From contig CAJNDS010001113.1 in the NCBI GenBank assembly GCA_905221605.1, positions 186,001 through 250,000 of the forward strand: a stretch of 64,000 nucleotides of DNA, given 5' to 3'. Source of the stretch: Symbiodinium natans (Eukaryota; Sar; Dinophyceae; Suessiales; Symbiodiniaceae). Positions 39,510 through 48,769 of this stretch are shown piece by piece. The notes under the pieces are model-generated. The model ran no database searches. It was given only the letters and a program-made list of their open reading frames with translations, and was not told the DNA's origin. The translations under genes and the position numbers were made by a program. Each line of letters begins with the position of its first letter. Positions within the stretch are counted from its first letter, which is position 1.

Positions 39510-39952
39510 GTGCCATTTAGAGGGAGGGTTTTGGGGGTTTGAGGGTTTTTTGGGGGTTTAGGGGTTTAGGGGTTTAGGGGTTTAGGGTTTAGGGTTCAGG
39601 GTTAGGGGTTTAGGTTTTGGGGTTGAGGGGTTTAGAGTTTAGGGTTAGTGGTTTAGAGGTCATTAGGGGTTGAGCGACGTCATTTAGGTGTTTAGGGTAG
39701 GGTTTAGGGTTCAGGGTTCTTAGGTTTGGATACTTTGTTGGCTTCAGGAGTTTAGAGCTTTCGGGCTTCGGGGTTTTTGGGTTTGAGCGCTTTGGGGGCT
39801 GCAAACCCTAAACCCTAAAACCCAAGACCTCTCAACATTAAGACCCGCAGACCCTCAACCCTTAAACCCTGAACCCTAAACCCTAAGCCCTCAGCCCTAA
39901 ACCCTAAACCCTCAGCCCTAAACACCCACCCCTCAGGGCCCTAAGCAGTCAG

Positions 39953-40045
39953 GTCATTGAGGCCATCGCTGTGGGAACGGTGTTCACGATTCTGCATGTC
40001 ATCTTCCGTCGCTGCCTGAGAGCATGGCCCGTGTTTCCTTTGTGA
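39953..40045 (+). CDS. Exon-like island encoding a membrane helix
   Basis: CAGTCAG acceptor; frame VIEAIAVGTVFTILHVIFRR then CLRAWPVFPL and TGA at 40043. A donor near 40021 is also possible. Confidence 0.55.
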   Translation, partial: VIEAIAVGTVFTILHVIFRRCLRAWPVFPL

Positions 40046-40345
40046 TATTCTTGAGGTTCAGCCCAAAAAACCCTATACCCCGAACCCTAATCCTGAACCG
40101 TAAACCCTAGACCGTAAACCCTGAACCTTTCAAGCCCCAAACCTCTATCTTGTGAGCCCCTGGGCGCTTGAGCCGGAATAGCATTTCAGAGGGTTTAGGG
40201 TGACCCAAGGCCCTAAAGCCCCAAAGCCCCAAAGCCAAAAAACCTAAAGCCTAAACCCTAAACCCAAACCCTAAACCCTAAACCCTAGACCCTAAACCCT
40301 AAACCCTAAACCCTCAGCCCGGGGGCTGCAGCCGGAAAACCCAAG

Positions 40346-40456
40346 GATTCTTTTTGGAGTTCAAGAACTCCATGCATGCCGTCGTGGTCACCGACATGCG
40401 CCTGTTCTACATCCGCCAGCACCTTACCAGGGCGCTGATTACGAGTTTGAGCCTTG
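40346..40456 (+). CDS. Exon-like island, VVVTD-R-F module
   Basis: CCCAAG acceptor; frame FFLEFKNSMHAVVVTDMRLF then YIRQHLTRALITSLSLG. The NS...VVVTDxRLF core matches NS...VIVTTDRVF at 49958. This looks like the edge strands of a PH-like fold, but that is inference. Confidence 0.6.
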
Positions 40457-40619
40457 GGATGTTTTTAGCCCTCAGCCCAAGAGCCCTAGAGCCCTAGAGC
40501 CCTAGAGCCCTAGAGCCCTGGAGCCCTCAAGCCCTAAGACCTGAAACCATACACCCGGAACCCCTTAACTCTTAAAACAAACACCCGAAACCCCAAAAAC
40601 CCGAAACTTTCGGCCCCGG

Positions 40620-40697
40620 AGGAAGCTTGTGAGTTGCGGGTTCCGAGTGCAGTCCTTTGGGTTTTCAGATTGGAGGTCCCCTGACAGCGCGCTTTAA
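40620..40697 (+). CDS. Exon-like island, 25 codons to stop
   Basis: Frame RKLVSCGFRVQSFGFSDWRS then PDSAL, stop at 40695. Internal GTGCAG or TTTTCAG could be the real acceptor. Confidence 0.45.
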   Translation, partial: RKLVSCGFRVQSFGFSDWRSPDSAL

Positions 40698-40800
40698 CCC
40701 CCAAACCTTAAACCCTAAACCCTAAACCCGAAACCCGAAACCCTAAACCCTAAACCCTAGCCCTAAACCCTAAACCCTAAACCCCAGGCTTGGGGGCCAG

Positions 40801-40905
40801 GAGTCGGTTTCTGCCGAATCCCCGGTCGAGTTTCCTTGCCGACCGACTCACGCTCGCTCGCGCCCCTTTCCGCTTCAGAGTCCGATAGACCATGGAGGGC
40901 AAGAG
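40801..40905 (+). CDS. Exon-like island, 35 codons, textbook sandwich
   Basis: GGGCCAG acceptor; frame GVGFCRIPGRVSLPTDSRSL then APLSASESDRPWRAR, ending AGAG before GTTTAGGGTTTAGGG. CCCTAAA array on the left (40700-40785), TTTAGGG on the right. Very clear example of the heptamer-supplied donor. Confidence 0.65.
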
Positions 40906-40959
40906 GTTTAGGGTTTAGGGTTTAGGGTTTAGGGTTATGGTTTAGGGTTCTTCCTGGGT

Positions 40960-41066
40960 GTCGGCGCGAGATCTCCAGGGGCCACGAGCACTTCAGCGTG
41001 CGAAGGCTGAAGCGGCCGAGGCGAGTCAATGCGCCTCCGGTCATCCATCGTGCCAGCGGCCTTTCG
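40960..41066 (+). CDS. Exon-like island, basic
   Basis: Frame RREISRGHEHFSVRRLKRPR then RVNAPPVIHRASGLS, ending TCG before GTGTGTATG. Competing frames exist. Confidence 0.5.
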
Positions 41067-41096
41067 GTGTGTATGGTTTCGGCGTTCACGCGTTTT

Positions 41097-41160
41097 CTTG
41101 GAGGTTTCTAAACCTACTTGTAGGGTTATCAGGTATCTATGTTCATACCCATATTTCGGG
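41097..41160. mobile_element. Family B element, fragment
   Basis: CTTGGAGGTTTCTAAACCTA, CTTGTAGGGTTATCAGG match the left half of family B. Confidence 0.45.
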
Positions 41161-41536
41161 TGCTTTTTACCTGACCTATATTTACCCACCCTAAACCCTA
41201 AACCCTACACCCTAAACCGTGGGGTTGTCGGCTTTGTGGTGTAGGATTCATTGAGCCCTGAGTCCCAAAGCCACGAACTTGGAGCATCAGCTCTTGGCCC
41301 TAGATTTCCCCTGCTCAACACCCCCTCTGAAACACCGCAAGCCTCGTCAAGCCCTAAGCCCTAAGCCCTAAGCCCTAAGCCCTAAGCCCTAAACCCTAAA
41401 CCCTAAACCCTAAACCCTAAACCCTAAACCCTAAATCCTAAATCCTAAATCCTATAACCCTAAACCCCCCCCAAAAGACCCTTAGACCCTAAAGCCCTCA
41501 GCCCCAAGGCCAAAAGTTCCGCCTCCCCGGGAGCAG

Positions 41537-41571
41537 TATGCTGGGCGCCGACCTGCGGGCCGGAGACTCGG
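41537..41571 (+). CDS. Possible short exon
   Basis: GAGCAG acceptor, frame MLGADLRAGDS, then GGTTAGGGTTTAGGG. Too short to be sure. Confidence 0.3.
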
Positions 41572-41671
41572 GTTAGGGTTTAGGGTTTAGAGTTTAGGGT
41601 TTAGGGTTTAGGGTTTAGGGTCTAGGGTTTCGGGTGTCGGGCCGAAACCCATAACCCATGAGCTCCCTCAG

Positions 41672-41749
41672 GTCGACGCCTTCCGCCACGACCGGGATCT
41701 CTTCTACGGTCGCTGCACGAACACGATTATGCGCCCTGCTTGGCTAAGG
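41672..41749 (+). CDS. Exon-like island, 26 codons
   Basis: CCCTCAG acceptor; frame VDAFRHDRDLFYGRCTNTIM then RPAWLR, then GTTTAGGGTTTAGGG. Confidence 0.6.
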
Positions 41750-41939
41750 GTTTAGGGTTTAGGGTTTAGGGTTTTGGGTTTTGGGTTTGGGGTTTAGGGT
41801 TTAGGGCTAGGGCTGAGGGTTTTCGGGCGTAGGGTGTGGGGCTTAGGGTTAACTGAAAGGGGTGTTGAGGGTGGGTGCCTTCAGGGGTTGATTCGGGTCT
41901 CAGGGCTTCAGGGGTTGTCGGGCTAAGGGGCACGCGACC

Positions 41940-42012
41940 CTAAACCCCAAACCCCAAACCCCAAACCCTAAACCCTAAACCCTAAACCCTAAACCCTAAA
42001 CCCTAAACCTTA
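41940..42012. repeat. CCCTAAA-type array
   Basis: CCCCAAA units then CCCTAAA, just 5' of the island at 42037. Confidence 0.9.
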
Positions 42013-42036
42013 AACCCCAAGTTATGGGGTTTCCAG

Positions 42037-42091
42037 GGCCAACCAGGAGATGGAGAAGCTAAGGACCCCAGCTAGCCATCCCCGCACATAA
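42037..42091 (+). CDS. Exon-like island, 17 codons to stop
   Basis: GTTTCCAG acceptor; frame ANQEMEKLRTPASHPRT, stop at 42089. Confidence 0.45.
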
Positions 42092-42204
42092 CTCTGCCTA
42101 GAGCGCCTTCTAAACATGAGAATTGGGCGCTGGCCACATCCGCAATTCGATTGAACCGAAGGGTTTAGGGTTTAGGGTTTAGGCTTTAGGCTTTTGGGTT
42201 TAGG

Positions 42205-42320
42205 GTTTAGGGGTTCTCGTGCGCGGGCAACCCACGGACCTGTTTTGGCCGGGGCCGGCAAGTTCCTGAACGACCACAAGGGTGCACGAAGGACGTCAAA
42301 CACGACAGATTTGTAAACCA
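42205..42320 (+). CDS. Possible exon, two frames
   Basis: One frame reads CFGRGRQVPERPQGCTKDVK then HDRFVNQ; another reads GAGKFLNDHKGARRTSN. Neither border is clear. Confidence 0.35.
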
Positions 42321-42379
42321 AAGGCCTGCAGGGTTTAGGGTTGAGGGTTGAGGGTTTCGGGCTGAGGGACCCCAGACTG

Positions 42380-42650
42380 ACCCTAAACCCTAAACGCCCT
42401 AAACCCTAAACCCTAAACCCTAAACCCTACACCCTAAACCCTAAACCCTAAACCCTAAACCCCTAAACCCTAAACCCTAAACCCCTAAACCCTAAACCCT
42501 AAACCCCTAAACCCCTAAACCCCTAAACCCCTAAACCCTAAACCCTAAACCCTAAACCCTAAACCCTAAACCCTAAACCCTAAACCCTAAACCCTAAACC
42601 CTAAACCCCAAACCATAACCCTAAACCCTAAACCCTAAACCCTAAACCTT
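42380..42650. repeat. CCCTAAA/CCCCTAAA array
   Basis: Long array with an 8-mer block (42505-42540), ending at the acceptor region of the island at 42655. Confidence 0.95.
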
Positions 42651-42654
42651 CAAG

Positions 42655-42741
42655 CACCTCCCGAGGCCCTGGTACTACCGCATGATGGGCTACAAGTTCA
42701 TGCCCGGGATGCGGGGAGCTCGCATCTTCCGGGAGCTTTAA
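42655..42741 (+). CDS. Exon-like island, possible last exon
   Basis: TTCAAG acceptor; frame HLPRPWYYRMMGYKFMPGMR then GARIFREL and TAA at 42739. Strong codon bias; degenerate TTTAGGG follows. Confidence 0.6.
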   Translation, partial: HLPRPWYYRMMGYKFMPGMRGARIFREL

Positions 42742-42984
42742 GGGGTCTGGGGTTTAGGGTTCAGGGTTGAGGGTTTAGTGTCCAGGGTTTAGGGTTCAGG
42801 GTTCAGGGCTTAGGGTTTAGGGTCCAGGGTCTGGGGTTTAGGGTTTAGGGCTTCGGGTTTAGGGTTTAGGGTTTAGGGTTTAGGGTTTAGGGTCTAGGGT
42901 TTAGGCTTAAGGGACCTTAGGGCTTAGGGTTTCCTGAGAGTGAGAGGTTCGAGGACTTCAGGGCCCAAGGGATTGGCTTGGCGC

Positions 42985-43085
42985 TTAGGGTTTAGGGTTT
43001 AGGGTTTAGGGTTTAGGGTTTAGGGTTTAGGGTTTAGGGTTTCGGGTTTAGGGTATAGGGTTTAGGGTTTAGTGTTTAGGGTTTC
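42985..43085. repeat. TTTAGGG-type array
   Basis: Near-perfect array. A possible mini-exon (SERFEDFRAQGIGL) lies at 42937-42980. Confidence 0.95.
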
Positions 43086-43290
43086 TGAAAGGCCTGTGTT
43101 CCTGAGCCCTAAAGCTTCAGGCTGTTTCGGGGCCTTGGCGATTTAAGGTTTAGGGTTTAGGGTTAACCCTAAACCCTAAACTTCCCCCTAAACCCAAAAC
43201 CCAAAACCCTGAACCCTAAACCCTCAACCCTAGACCCTGAGCCCTAAACCCTAAAGCCCTCCAGTCCCGGGAGTCGAAGCCCCTTTTCAG

Positions 43291-43368
43291 CCCCTGAACC
43301 CTGACATTGAAAGACGCACCGAATGCATGATGCGAGGCCCAAAATCGCCCAACATCAACGACCCCAAG
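43291..43368 (+). CDS. Exon-like island, unknown protein
   Basis: CCCCTTTTCAG acceptor; frame PLNPDIERRTECMMRGPKSP then NINDPK. Confidence 0.6.
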
Positions 43369-43576
43369 CCTAACAGACCTCAGCCCCAAATCCTCAACCC
43401 CCCTAAACCCTCAAACCTAAACCCTAAACCCTAAGTTATGCTCTCAGAGTCTACATGTCTCTAAACCCTAAACCATAAACCGCCTAAATCGGCTAAATGC
43501 TAAACAGCCCAAACCCTAAACCCTAAAACCTAAAGCCCCTAAACCAGAAACCCCAAACCCCAAACCCCTTGCCTAG

Positions 43577-43643
43577 GGTCTACATGCAGTGCAAGAAGGG
43601 CGTCCTCAAGCTGCAGCGTGAAAATGGAGACTCGGGCCAAGAT
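43577..43643 (+). CDS. Exon-like island, basic
   Basis: GCCTAG acceptor; frame VYMQCKKGVLKLQRENGDSG then QD, stop at 43644. A T-rich stretch follows. Confidence 0.5.
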
Positions 43644-44080
43644 TGAGACCTTCTCAGGGGTTTCGAGACTTCGGGTTGTTTTGTTTTGTTTAGTTTTTTT
43701 TGTTTTGAAGGTGTTGTTCGGGTTTTTAATTTGTTTATAGGTTTTCTAAAAGGTGTTTTTAGGGGGCATCTTGTCAACGCTTTATCGTTTTCTTTTTTTC
43801 TAGGGTTTGCAGGACTTATAGGGTCACCCAGATTCTCCCCCCCCCTGTGGTTGGGGGGGGGGATACCAGGGGGGGAGGGGCGGGGGGGTGTCGATTACGC
43901 GGAACGCGGGCGCATGTAGTGCTTACCGGGTTTGTAGGGTTTGCAGGAAGGGTTTTGCAAGGATCGCTGTGGCGCCTTTCCGGTGTAAACCCTAAACCCT
44001 AAACCCTCAACCCTAAACCCTCAACCCCAAACCCTAAACCCTAAACCCTTGTGTAAACCCTAAATGCTACCACATGGCAG

Positions 44081-44160
44081 GCAACGCCATGGATGTCTTC
44101 CACATCGTCTCACAATTGGCGCGGCGTAGCGTCAACATCACCATGGACAAGTTGGAGAAG
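44081..44160 (+). CDS. Exon-like island, strongest single case
   Basis: ATGGCAG acceptor; frame NAMDVFHIVSQLARRSVNIT then MDKLEK, ending AAG before GCACAGG (GC donor). Reads like a helical segment of a conserved protein, but I do not recognise it. Confidence 0.65.
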
Positions 44161-44427
44161 GCACAGGGGCCCTGCCATGAGCTTGGGCCTACACCCTCGA
44201 AACCCTAACCCTTAACCCTAAACCCTAAACCCCAAGACCCTAAACCTTAAACCTTAAATCTTAAGGGGTTCCCCTCATCCCGAAACCCCAACCCCGAAAT
44301 CCTAATTCAAGTTTTTGGCTTGAGGGTTCGGGCTCCTGAAACGGCGCTTCGGGTGGGATCTGACGAGGAAGGAGGGGAACCACTAAGTCACTTGCATGAC
44401 GCTTGTATCGAAGGGAGGATACAGAGT

Positions 44428-44612
44428 ACGGGCCCTCAGGTTTCATAGGGTATACAGTGAAGTCCAGAAAGTTGGAACATCCTTATCCCCATACCCCAAA
44501 AGGGTTACTAAAAGGAATCCCAGCACTAATCATCCTTAAACCATGTTCCAACTTTCTGGAGTTTACTGTATAAGGGGTATAGAAGGGTCCCCGATAACGG
44601 CCCATACTAAGT
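44428..44612. mobile_element. Family C element interrupted by family D
   Basis: Left end ACGGGCCCTCAGGTTTCATAG, right end CCGATAACGGCCCATACTAAG. The family D insertion at 44455-44568 splits it; the host sequence would otherwise be about 70 bp. Confidence 0.65.
44455..44568. mobile_element. Family D mariner-like MITE, nested
   Basis: 26-bp terminal repeats (CAGTGAAGTCCAGAAAGTTG... and the inverse CAGTAAACTCCAGAAAGTTG...) with two mismatches, flanked by TA on both sides, as Tc1/mariner insertions are. 114 bp, no coding. Confidence 0.8.
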
Positions 44613-44638
44613 GACCTGGCTACCCAAAGGCAATTCAG

Positions 44639-44788
44639 CGGCCGGCGGCACTGATGGAGGATCACCGCAATCTTGCAAGCAGTGCGGTTTCCATGCTTTT
44701 GTGGCTGGAGACGCGGTTGGCGCGGCTGTGGCACGTCTGTCCCGGGAAGCTTTCCGTCATGAGGCGCACAGCACCAGCGGCCTTGTAG
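44639..44788 (+). CDS. Exon-like island, 49 codons, possible last exon
   Basis: AATTCAG acceptor; frame RPAALMEDHRNLASSAVSML, LWLETRLARLWHVCPGKLSV, MRRTAPAAL and TAG at 44786. It begins ~25 bp after the family C element and has no heptamer array beside it. Confidence 0.6.
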   Translation, partial: RPAALMEDHRNLASSAVSMLLWLETRLARLWHVCPGKLSVMRRTAPAAL

Positions 44789-44828
44789 AGCATGGGCCGT
44801 GAATCTAATGCAAGTGTGGACCATGTAA

Positions 44829-44921
44829 CTACCCCGAATATTCCTTAAGCCACATAAGAAACCCTCTTATACTTTAAGGAATATTCCTTAATTAACGGGT
44901 GTTGGAGCCTCTGGGTATGGC
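44829..44921. mobile_element. Family E inverted-repeat element, decayed
   Basis: CTACCCCGAATATTCCTTAA at the left, GGAGCCTCTGGGTATGG at the right, internal TTTAAGGAATATTCCTTAAT palindrome. Copies at 47250 and 56945. Confidence 0.55.
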
Positions 44922-44931
44922 CAAACCTTAA

Positions 44932-44936
<5 letters not shown>

Positions 44937-44962
<26 letters not shown>
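44937..44962. repeat. Poly-C tract
   Basis: About 26 C in a row, forming an extreme pyrimidine tract before the frame at 44963. Confidence 0.95.
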
Positions 44963-45082
44963 GCCACAACGTACAACTCTGATACGGTGTCTAAGCGGAT
45001 GATATTCGAAAGTTTCGGGTCCGGTAGTACGAGGATGCATCAACAACAACTGCTCCGGTTGCTGAAAGTCCTCTGTGTATAA
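44963..45082 (+). CDS. Exon-like island, 39 codons to stop
   Basis: Reads TYNSDTVSKRMIFESFGSGS, TRMHQQQLLRLLKVLCV, stop at 45080. It directly follows the poly-C tract, so the exact acceptor is unclear. Confidence 0.5.
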   Translation, partial: ATTYNSDTVSKRMIFESFGSGSTRMHQQQLLRLLKVLCV

Positions 45083-45440
45083 AACAGGGCACAGTACCAG
45101 GACTGCGAATAGGAAATGGCGTTATAGGCTTCGCCTTGGAGTGCCCATATGCATCTGCGGCATAGACGTTACATGCACTAAACTATGGTATGGCAGCGAG
45201 AGAGTGATAGGCTTCTACAAAATACGAAAATGATGGGGTTGGTTAAGGAGTTTCCTGTTGTAAACGGATGGGAGAGATCGGTTCTCTCCATATAAGAGGA
45301 TCATCTCTCACCACAGAAACTTTTTTTGTAGCACACCGGCCAATCAAATTTTCTCCTTGTGGATACATCTGATATCCTGGCTTCCCTTGGATTCCTTGCA
45401 GAAGCAAACCCTGCTCCCCCAAACAAAAGCAACAAAAACA
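45083..45440. other. Single-copy stretch, no gene seen
   Basis: No array, no convincing exon, no inverted repeat recognised. Confidence 0.45.
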
Positions 45441-45449
45441 AGAAGGGAC

Positions 45450-45572
45450 ACCCTAAACCCTAAACCCCAAACCCTAAACCCTAAACCCTAAACCCTAAAC
45501 CCTAAACCCTGAACCCTAAACCCTAAACCCTAAACCCTATACCCTAAACCCTAAACCCTAAACCCTAAACAC
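45450..45572. repeat. CCCTAAA-type array
   Basis: About 17 units, ending 12 bp before the acceptor of the island at 45585. Confidence 0.95.
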
Positions 45573-45584
45573 CCCCTCATTCAG

Positions 45585-45677
45585 AACGTCCTTGTCATAG
45601 CAAGTGGCAGCTCTGCAGCGGTGCCTTTGTGCAACGGCCAATGTCAGACTGGAATCCGAGCCTCAACGTCACATTAG
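45585..45677 (+). CDS. Exon-like island, 30 codons to stop
   Basis: CATTCAG acceptor; frame NVLVIASGSSAAVPLCNGQC then QTGIRASTSH, stop at 45675. Confidence 0.5.
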   Translation, partial: NVLVIASGSSAAVPLCNGQCQTGIRASTSH

Positions 45678-45794
45678 GAATTGCCATAGATTAGGACCCC
45701 GGGTCTAGAGTTTAGGGTTTAGGGTTTAGGGGCTAGAGTTTAGGGTTTAGGGGTTTGGGTTTGTTTAGGGCCCTAAGCCCAGATTCCTCGTCAG

Positions 45795-45837
45795 AACAGG
45801 CTCTCCAAGCGCCCGGACAAGTTTAGGGATGGGGCAG
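45795..45837 (+). CDS. Exon-like island containing a heptamer, GTAAAC donor
   Basis: CGTCAG acceptor; frame NRLSKRPDKFRDGA, then GTAAAC. The codons for KFRD contain AAGTTTAGGGAT, so a telomere-like heptamer is inside the coding sequence. Confidence 0.5.
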
Positions 45838-45865
45838 GTAAACTCTGAACTTTCCGACTCAAAAA

Positions 45866-46093
45866 CCCTAAACCCTAAACCCTAAACCCTAAACCCTAAA
45901 CCCTAAACCCTAAACCCTAAACCCTAAACCCTAAACCCTAAACCCTAAACCCTAAACCCTCCACCCTAAACCCTAAACCCTAAACCCTAAACCCTAAACC
46001 CTAAACCCTAAACCCTAAACCCTAAACCCCAAATCCCAAACCCTAAACCCTAAACCCTAAGCCCTAAACCCTAAACCCTAAACCCTAAAGCCT
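45866..46093. repeat. CCCTAAA-type array
   Basis: About 32 units with rare variants. Confidence 0.95.
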
Positions 46094-46180
46094 GGACTTT
46101 CAGATTTCACCACGGTTTGATAGGCCGGCGTGGACGGGCACACGCTGTTTCTGTGCAAGAAGTCCGTTGCCTCTCGGCAG

Positions 46181-46231
46181 AGCTCTTTGCGTTCAAGTTG
46201 CCACGTGTCCAGTTCCTGGGATCACTCCAAG
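46181..46231 (+). CDS. Exon-like island, GTTTAGGG donor
   Basis: CTCGGCAG acceptor; frame LFAFKLPRVQFLGSLQ, ending CAAG before GTTTAGGGTTTAGGG. Another frame upstream (VDGHTLFLCKKSVAS) might extend the exon left to ~46125. Confidence 0.5.
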
Positions 46232-46455
46232 GTTTAGGGTTTAGGGTTTAGGGTTTAGGGTTTAGGGTTTAGGGTTTAGGTTGAGGTCTAGGCTTTTGAG
46301 TTGAATCGAGGTTTAGGGTTTAGGGTTTGGGTTTGAGGTTTAGGGTTTGGGGTTTAAGGTTTGGAGTTTCGGATACAAAAGGTCGCCCCTGGACCTCTTC
46401 GCCACAAATACCGAAACCCTAAACCAGGAAGCAAAGTTTTGCATTTACGGTTCAG

Positions 46456-46500
46456 GTTCTGTGTGCCAAGACCCTCAGTATGTCTGACAAGGACCACCAA
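46456..46500 (+). CDS. Exon-like island, 15 codons, GTGCC donor
   Basis: GGTTCAG acceptor; frame VLCAKTLSMSDKDHQ, then GTGCC. Confidence 0.5.
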
Positions 46501-46569
46501 GTGCCTTTAAAACACCACTATTGAGAATGCTTGGGGGTCGCGGCTTGTCGCCAGATTTTCATTGCACAG

Positions 46570-46692
46570 CTTAGATTGGAGAGGACCCGAACCCGGTTCC
46601 CGAAATACTATGGACCCTTCGGCCATGTAGCCTGCTCCACGAGAAGCATCCAGAAACTTGTTCTGCAGTCATCAGTGTGTGGGAGACAATGA
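46570..46692 (+). CDS. Exon-like island, 40 codons to stop
   Basis: TTGCACAG acceptor; frame LRLERTRTRFPKYYGPFGHV then ACSTRSIQKLVLQSSVCGRQ, stop at 46690. Well-supported by length and composition. Confidence 0.55.
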   Translation, partial: LRLERTRTRFPKYYGPFGHVACSTRSIQKLVLQSSVCGRQ

Positions 46693-46769
46693 GAAAGACC
46701 ACCCCATAGGGGGTTTGGTTGAGGGTTTAGGGTTTTGGAGTTTACGGAGGCTTTTGGGGTTCAGGGGTT

Positions 46770-46910
46770 TTCGCACCCCTAAAAAAAAAGAGCCAACAGT
46801 CGCTAGCCCTGGCCCCTTAAACTCAAAAGCGCTTCTAGGAAATCGGGGAAGTTTTGTACCCCCAGATCATCCTCCCCTCCTAATTCCATATTTGGAGCTT
46901 GCCAACCCTA
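46770..46910 (+). CDS. Possible exon, proline-rich
   Basis: Frame KKKEPTVASPGPLNSKALLG then NRGSFVPPDHPPLLIPYLEL, within an open frame 46658-46936. Overlaps no array. Confidence 0.4.
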
Positions 46911-46983
46911 AACCCTATATAAGCCCTAAATCATAAACCCTTGTCAGCTAGTGAGCCTCCCCTGACCCGACCCAACCGCCCAG

Positions 46984-47032
46984 AAAGACGGCCTCTTCAA
47001 GAAAAGGAACAAGGCGGCAGGAGCCTCAGCAG
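46984..47032 (+). CDS. Exon-like island, basic
   Basis: CGCCCAG acceptor; frame KDGLFKKRNKAAGASA, then GGTTATAG. Confidence 0.45.
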
Positions 47033-47249
47033 GGTTATAGCCATACGGCTTAGGGTTTAGGGTTTAGGGCTCAGTAGGGAATCATACCGGAGCCTAGACC
47101 GCTACTACAGTTATCCCCTCCAGAAAGCCCTAAACCCGAAACCGTACAGATTCTAACCTTAAGCCCTACACCCTAAACCCTAAACCCTAAACCCTAAACC
47201 CTATACCCTATACCCTATACCCTATGCCCTATGCCCTATACATGACACC

Positions 47250-47364
47250 TTACCCAGAGACTCCAAAGCCCCTCCATTAAAGAATATCCCTTAGATCATA
47301 ACAGGAACCCTAATATGATTTAAGGCATATTCCCTAACTAAGGGGTTTTGGAGTGTCTGGGTAG
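47250..47364. mobile_element. Family E inverted-repeat element
   Basis: TACCCAGAGACTCCAAAGCC at the left is inverted as TTGGAGTGTCTGGGTAG at the right. About 115 bp. Confidence 0.7.
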
Positions 47365-47631
47365 AACCCCATTGCTGCAGGGGGTTAGGGTTTAGGGTGT
47401 AGGGACTTTCGGACGAAGGGCCGCAGGGTCTTGAGGGGTTCATCTTTGTTGCCTGTCTACTGAACCCGAAACCCTAGACCCTAGTCATCCCTGAACCCTC
47501 AACCCTGAGTCCGAATCCCTAAACCCTCAGCCCTGAACCCTAGCCCTAAACCCTAAACTTAAACCCGAGAGCAATCCCTAAACCCGCAACCCTAGAACCC
47601 TAAACCCCAAACCCCGAGCCCAGAACCACAG

Positions 47632-47710
47632 GGAGAGGAGGTGGAGGGTGTCTGGGACATCCACGTTCAGCCGACCGATGTGGCAGGAAGCCCCAGCTTC
47701 AGGAGCTCAG
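47632..47710 (+). CDS. Exon-like island, unknown protein
   Basis: ACCACAG acceptor; frame GEEVEGVWDIHVQPTDVAGS then PSFRSS, then GGGGCAGGGTTTAGGG. Confidence 0.6.
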
Positions 47711-47983
47711 GGGCAGGGTTTAGGGTTTAGAGTTTAGGGTTTAGGGTGGTTCAGGGTTTAGGGTCTAGGGTTGAGGGTTTAGGGTTTAGGCTTTAGGCTT
47801 AAGGGTTGAGGCTTAGGGTTTCGGGTTTAGGGTTAGGGGCGTTAAAGGGGCTTCCGATAAGCCCGGTTTAGGGGTTAGGGTTCAGGCTTTAGGGTTTAGG
47901 GTTTAGGTTGGGGGTTTGCCGGTTTAGGGTTAGGGTTCAGGCTTTAGTGTTTAGGGTTTAGGTTGGGGGTTTGGGGCCTAAAC

Positions 47984-48055
47984 CTCATCGTGTTGCTCTC
48001 GTCCACGGCCAGCTTGAAGTCGGACATTCTGGTTGTTTTCGTGTCCCAGCTTGCA
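47984..48055 (-). CDS. Minus-strand exon-like island, GTTTAGG donor
   Basis: Reading leftward: SWDTKTTRMSDFKLAVDESN then TMR, ending AG before GTTTAGG on the minus strand. LAVDESN recalls the VDES segment of P-type ATPase actuator regions, but this is too little to assign. Confidence 0.45.
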
Positions 48056-48168
48056 ATGAACCCTAAACCCTAAACCCTAAACCCTACACCCTAAACGCCA
48101 AAACCCTAGACCTTCGACCCTAACCCTGAAGCCCAGAAAGATTCGGGTAGAAGGATTCATGGGTTCAG

Positions 48169-48217
48169 GTCGAGCGCTCTCCAGACATCTACCTCTGCCA
48201 CGCGGACCGCCTCCGGG
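48169..48217 (+). CDS. Exon-like island, unknown protein
   Basis: GGTTCAG acceptor; frame VERSPDIYLCHADRLR, then GTTGAGGGTTTAGGG. Confidence 0.55.
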
Positions 48218-48289
48218 GTTGAGGGTTTAGGGTTTAGGGTTTAGGGTTTAGGGTTTGGGGTTTTGGTCTGAGAGGCTTAGTGCTTCGCA

Positions 48290-48497
48290 GTCTGGGTTCA
48301 ACGGTTTTGGGCATATTCACGACATAGAATACCTTGAGCTTCCCCCCCCCCCCCCTCAACCCACAACCCACAACGCATGGGAGAGGAAGAGGAGCCTCTG
48401 TACCACTGGTCTGGAACTGAGGCTGGAGTTCGGGCTACGTGAGGGTTCACTTTGTCTTAAGAAAGCGCCTGAAGACGGTCGCACTCTTGAAAGTTAG
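48290..48497 (+). CDS. Possible coding patch, two frames
   Basis: One frame reads WERKRSLCTTGLELRLEFGL then REGSLCLKKAPEDGRTLES (stop 48495). The next reads MGEEEEPLYHWSGTEAGVRA then T (48377-48442). A C10 run precedes both. Confidence 0.4.
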
Positions 48498-48769
48498 CTG
48501 GAGCGTAGAGTTTCTTGGTTGGGTGAGAGCTGAGGGTCTTGTGTGGTCAGGCCTGCCAGTGGCTGTCAGCCGGAAACTGGTTTTGGGGTTTAGGGTTTAG
48601 GGTTTACGTGTTGCGCGCTGGAGGGCTCTTGTGCTTGGGTGTGTGCCCAAAACCCTAAACCCGAAACTCTAAACCCTAAGCCCCAAACCCTAAGCCCTAG
48701 ACCCGAAGCCTTCATGTCATACAAAGAAGCAGCATGCCGCTGGAAAAGCGGCCGGCTGAGCTCCACCCA

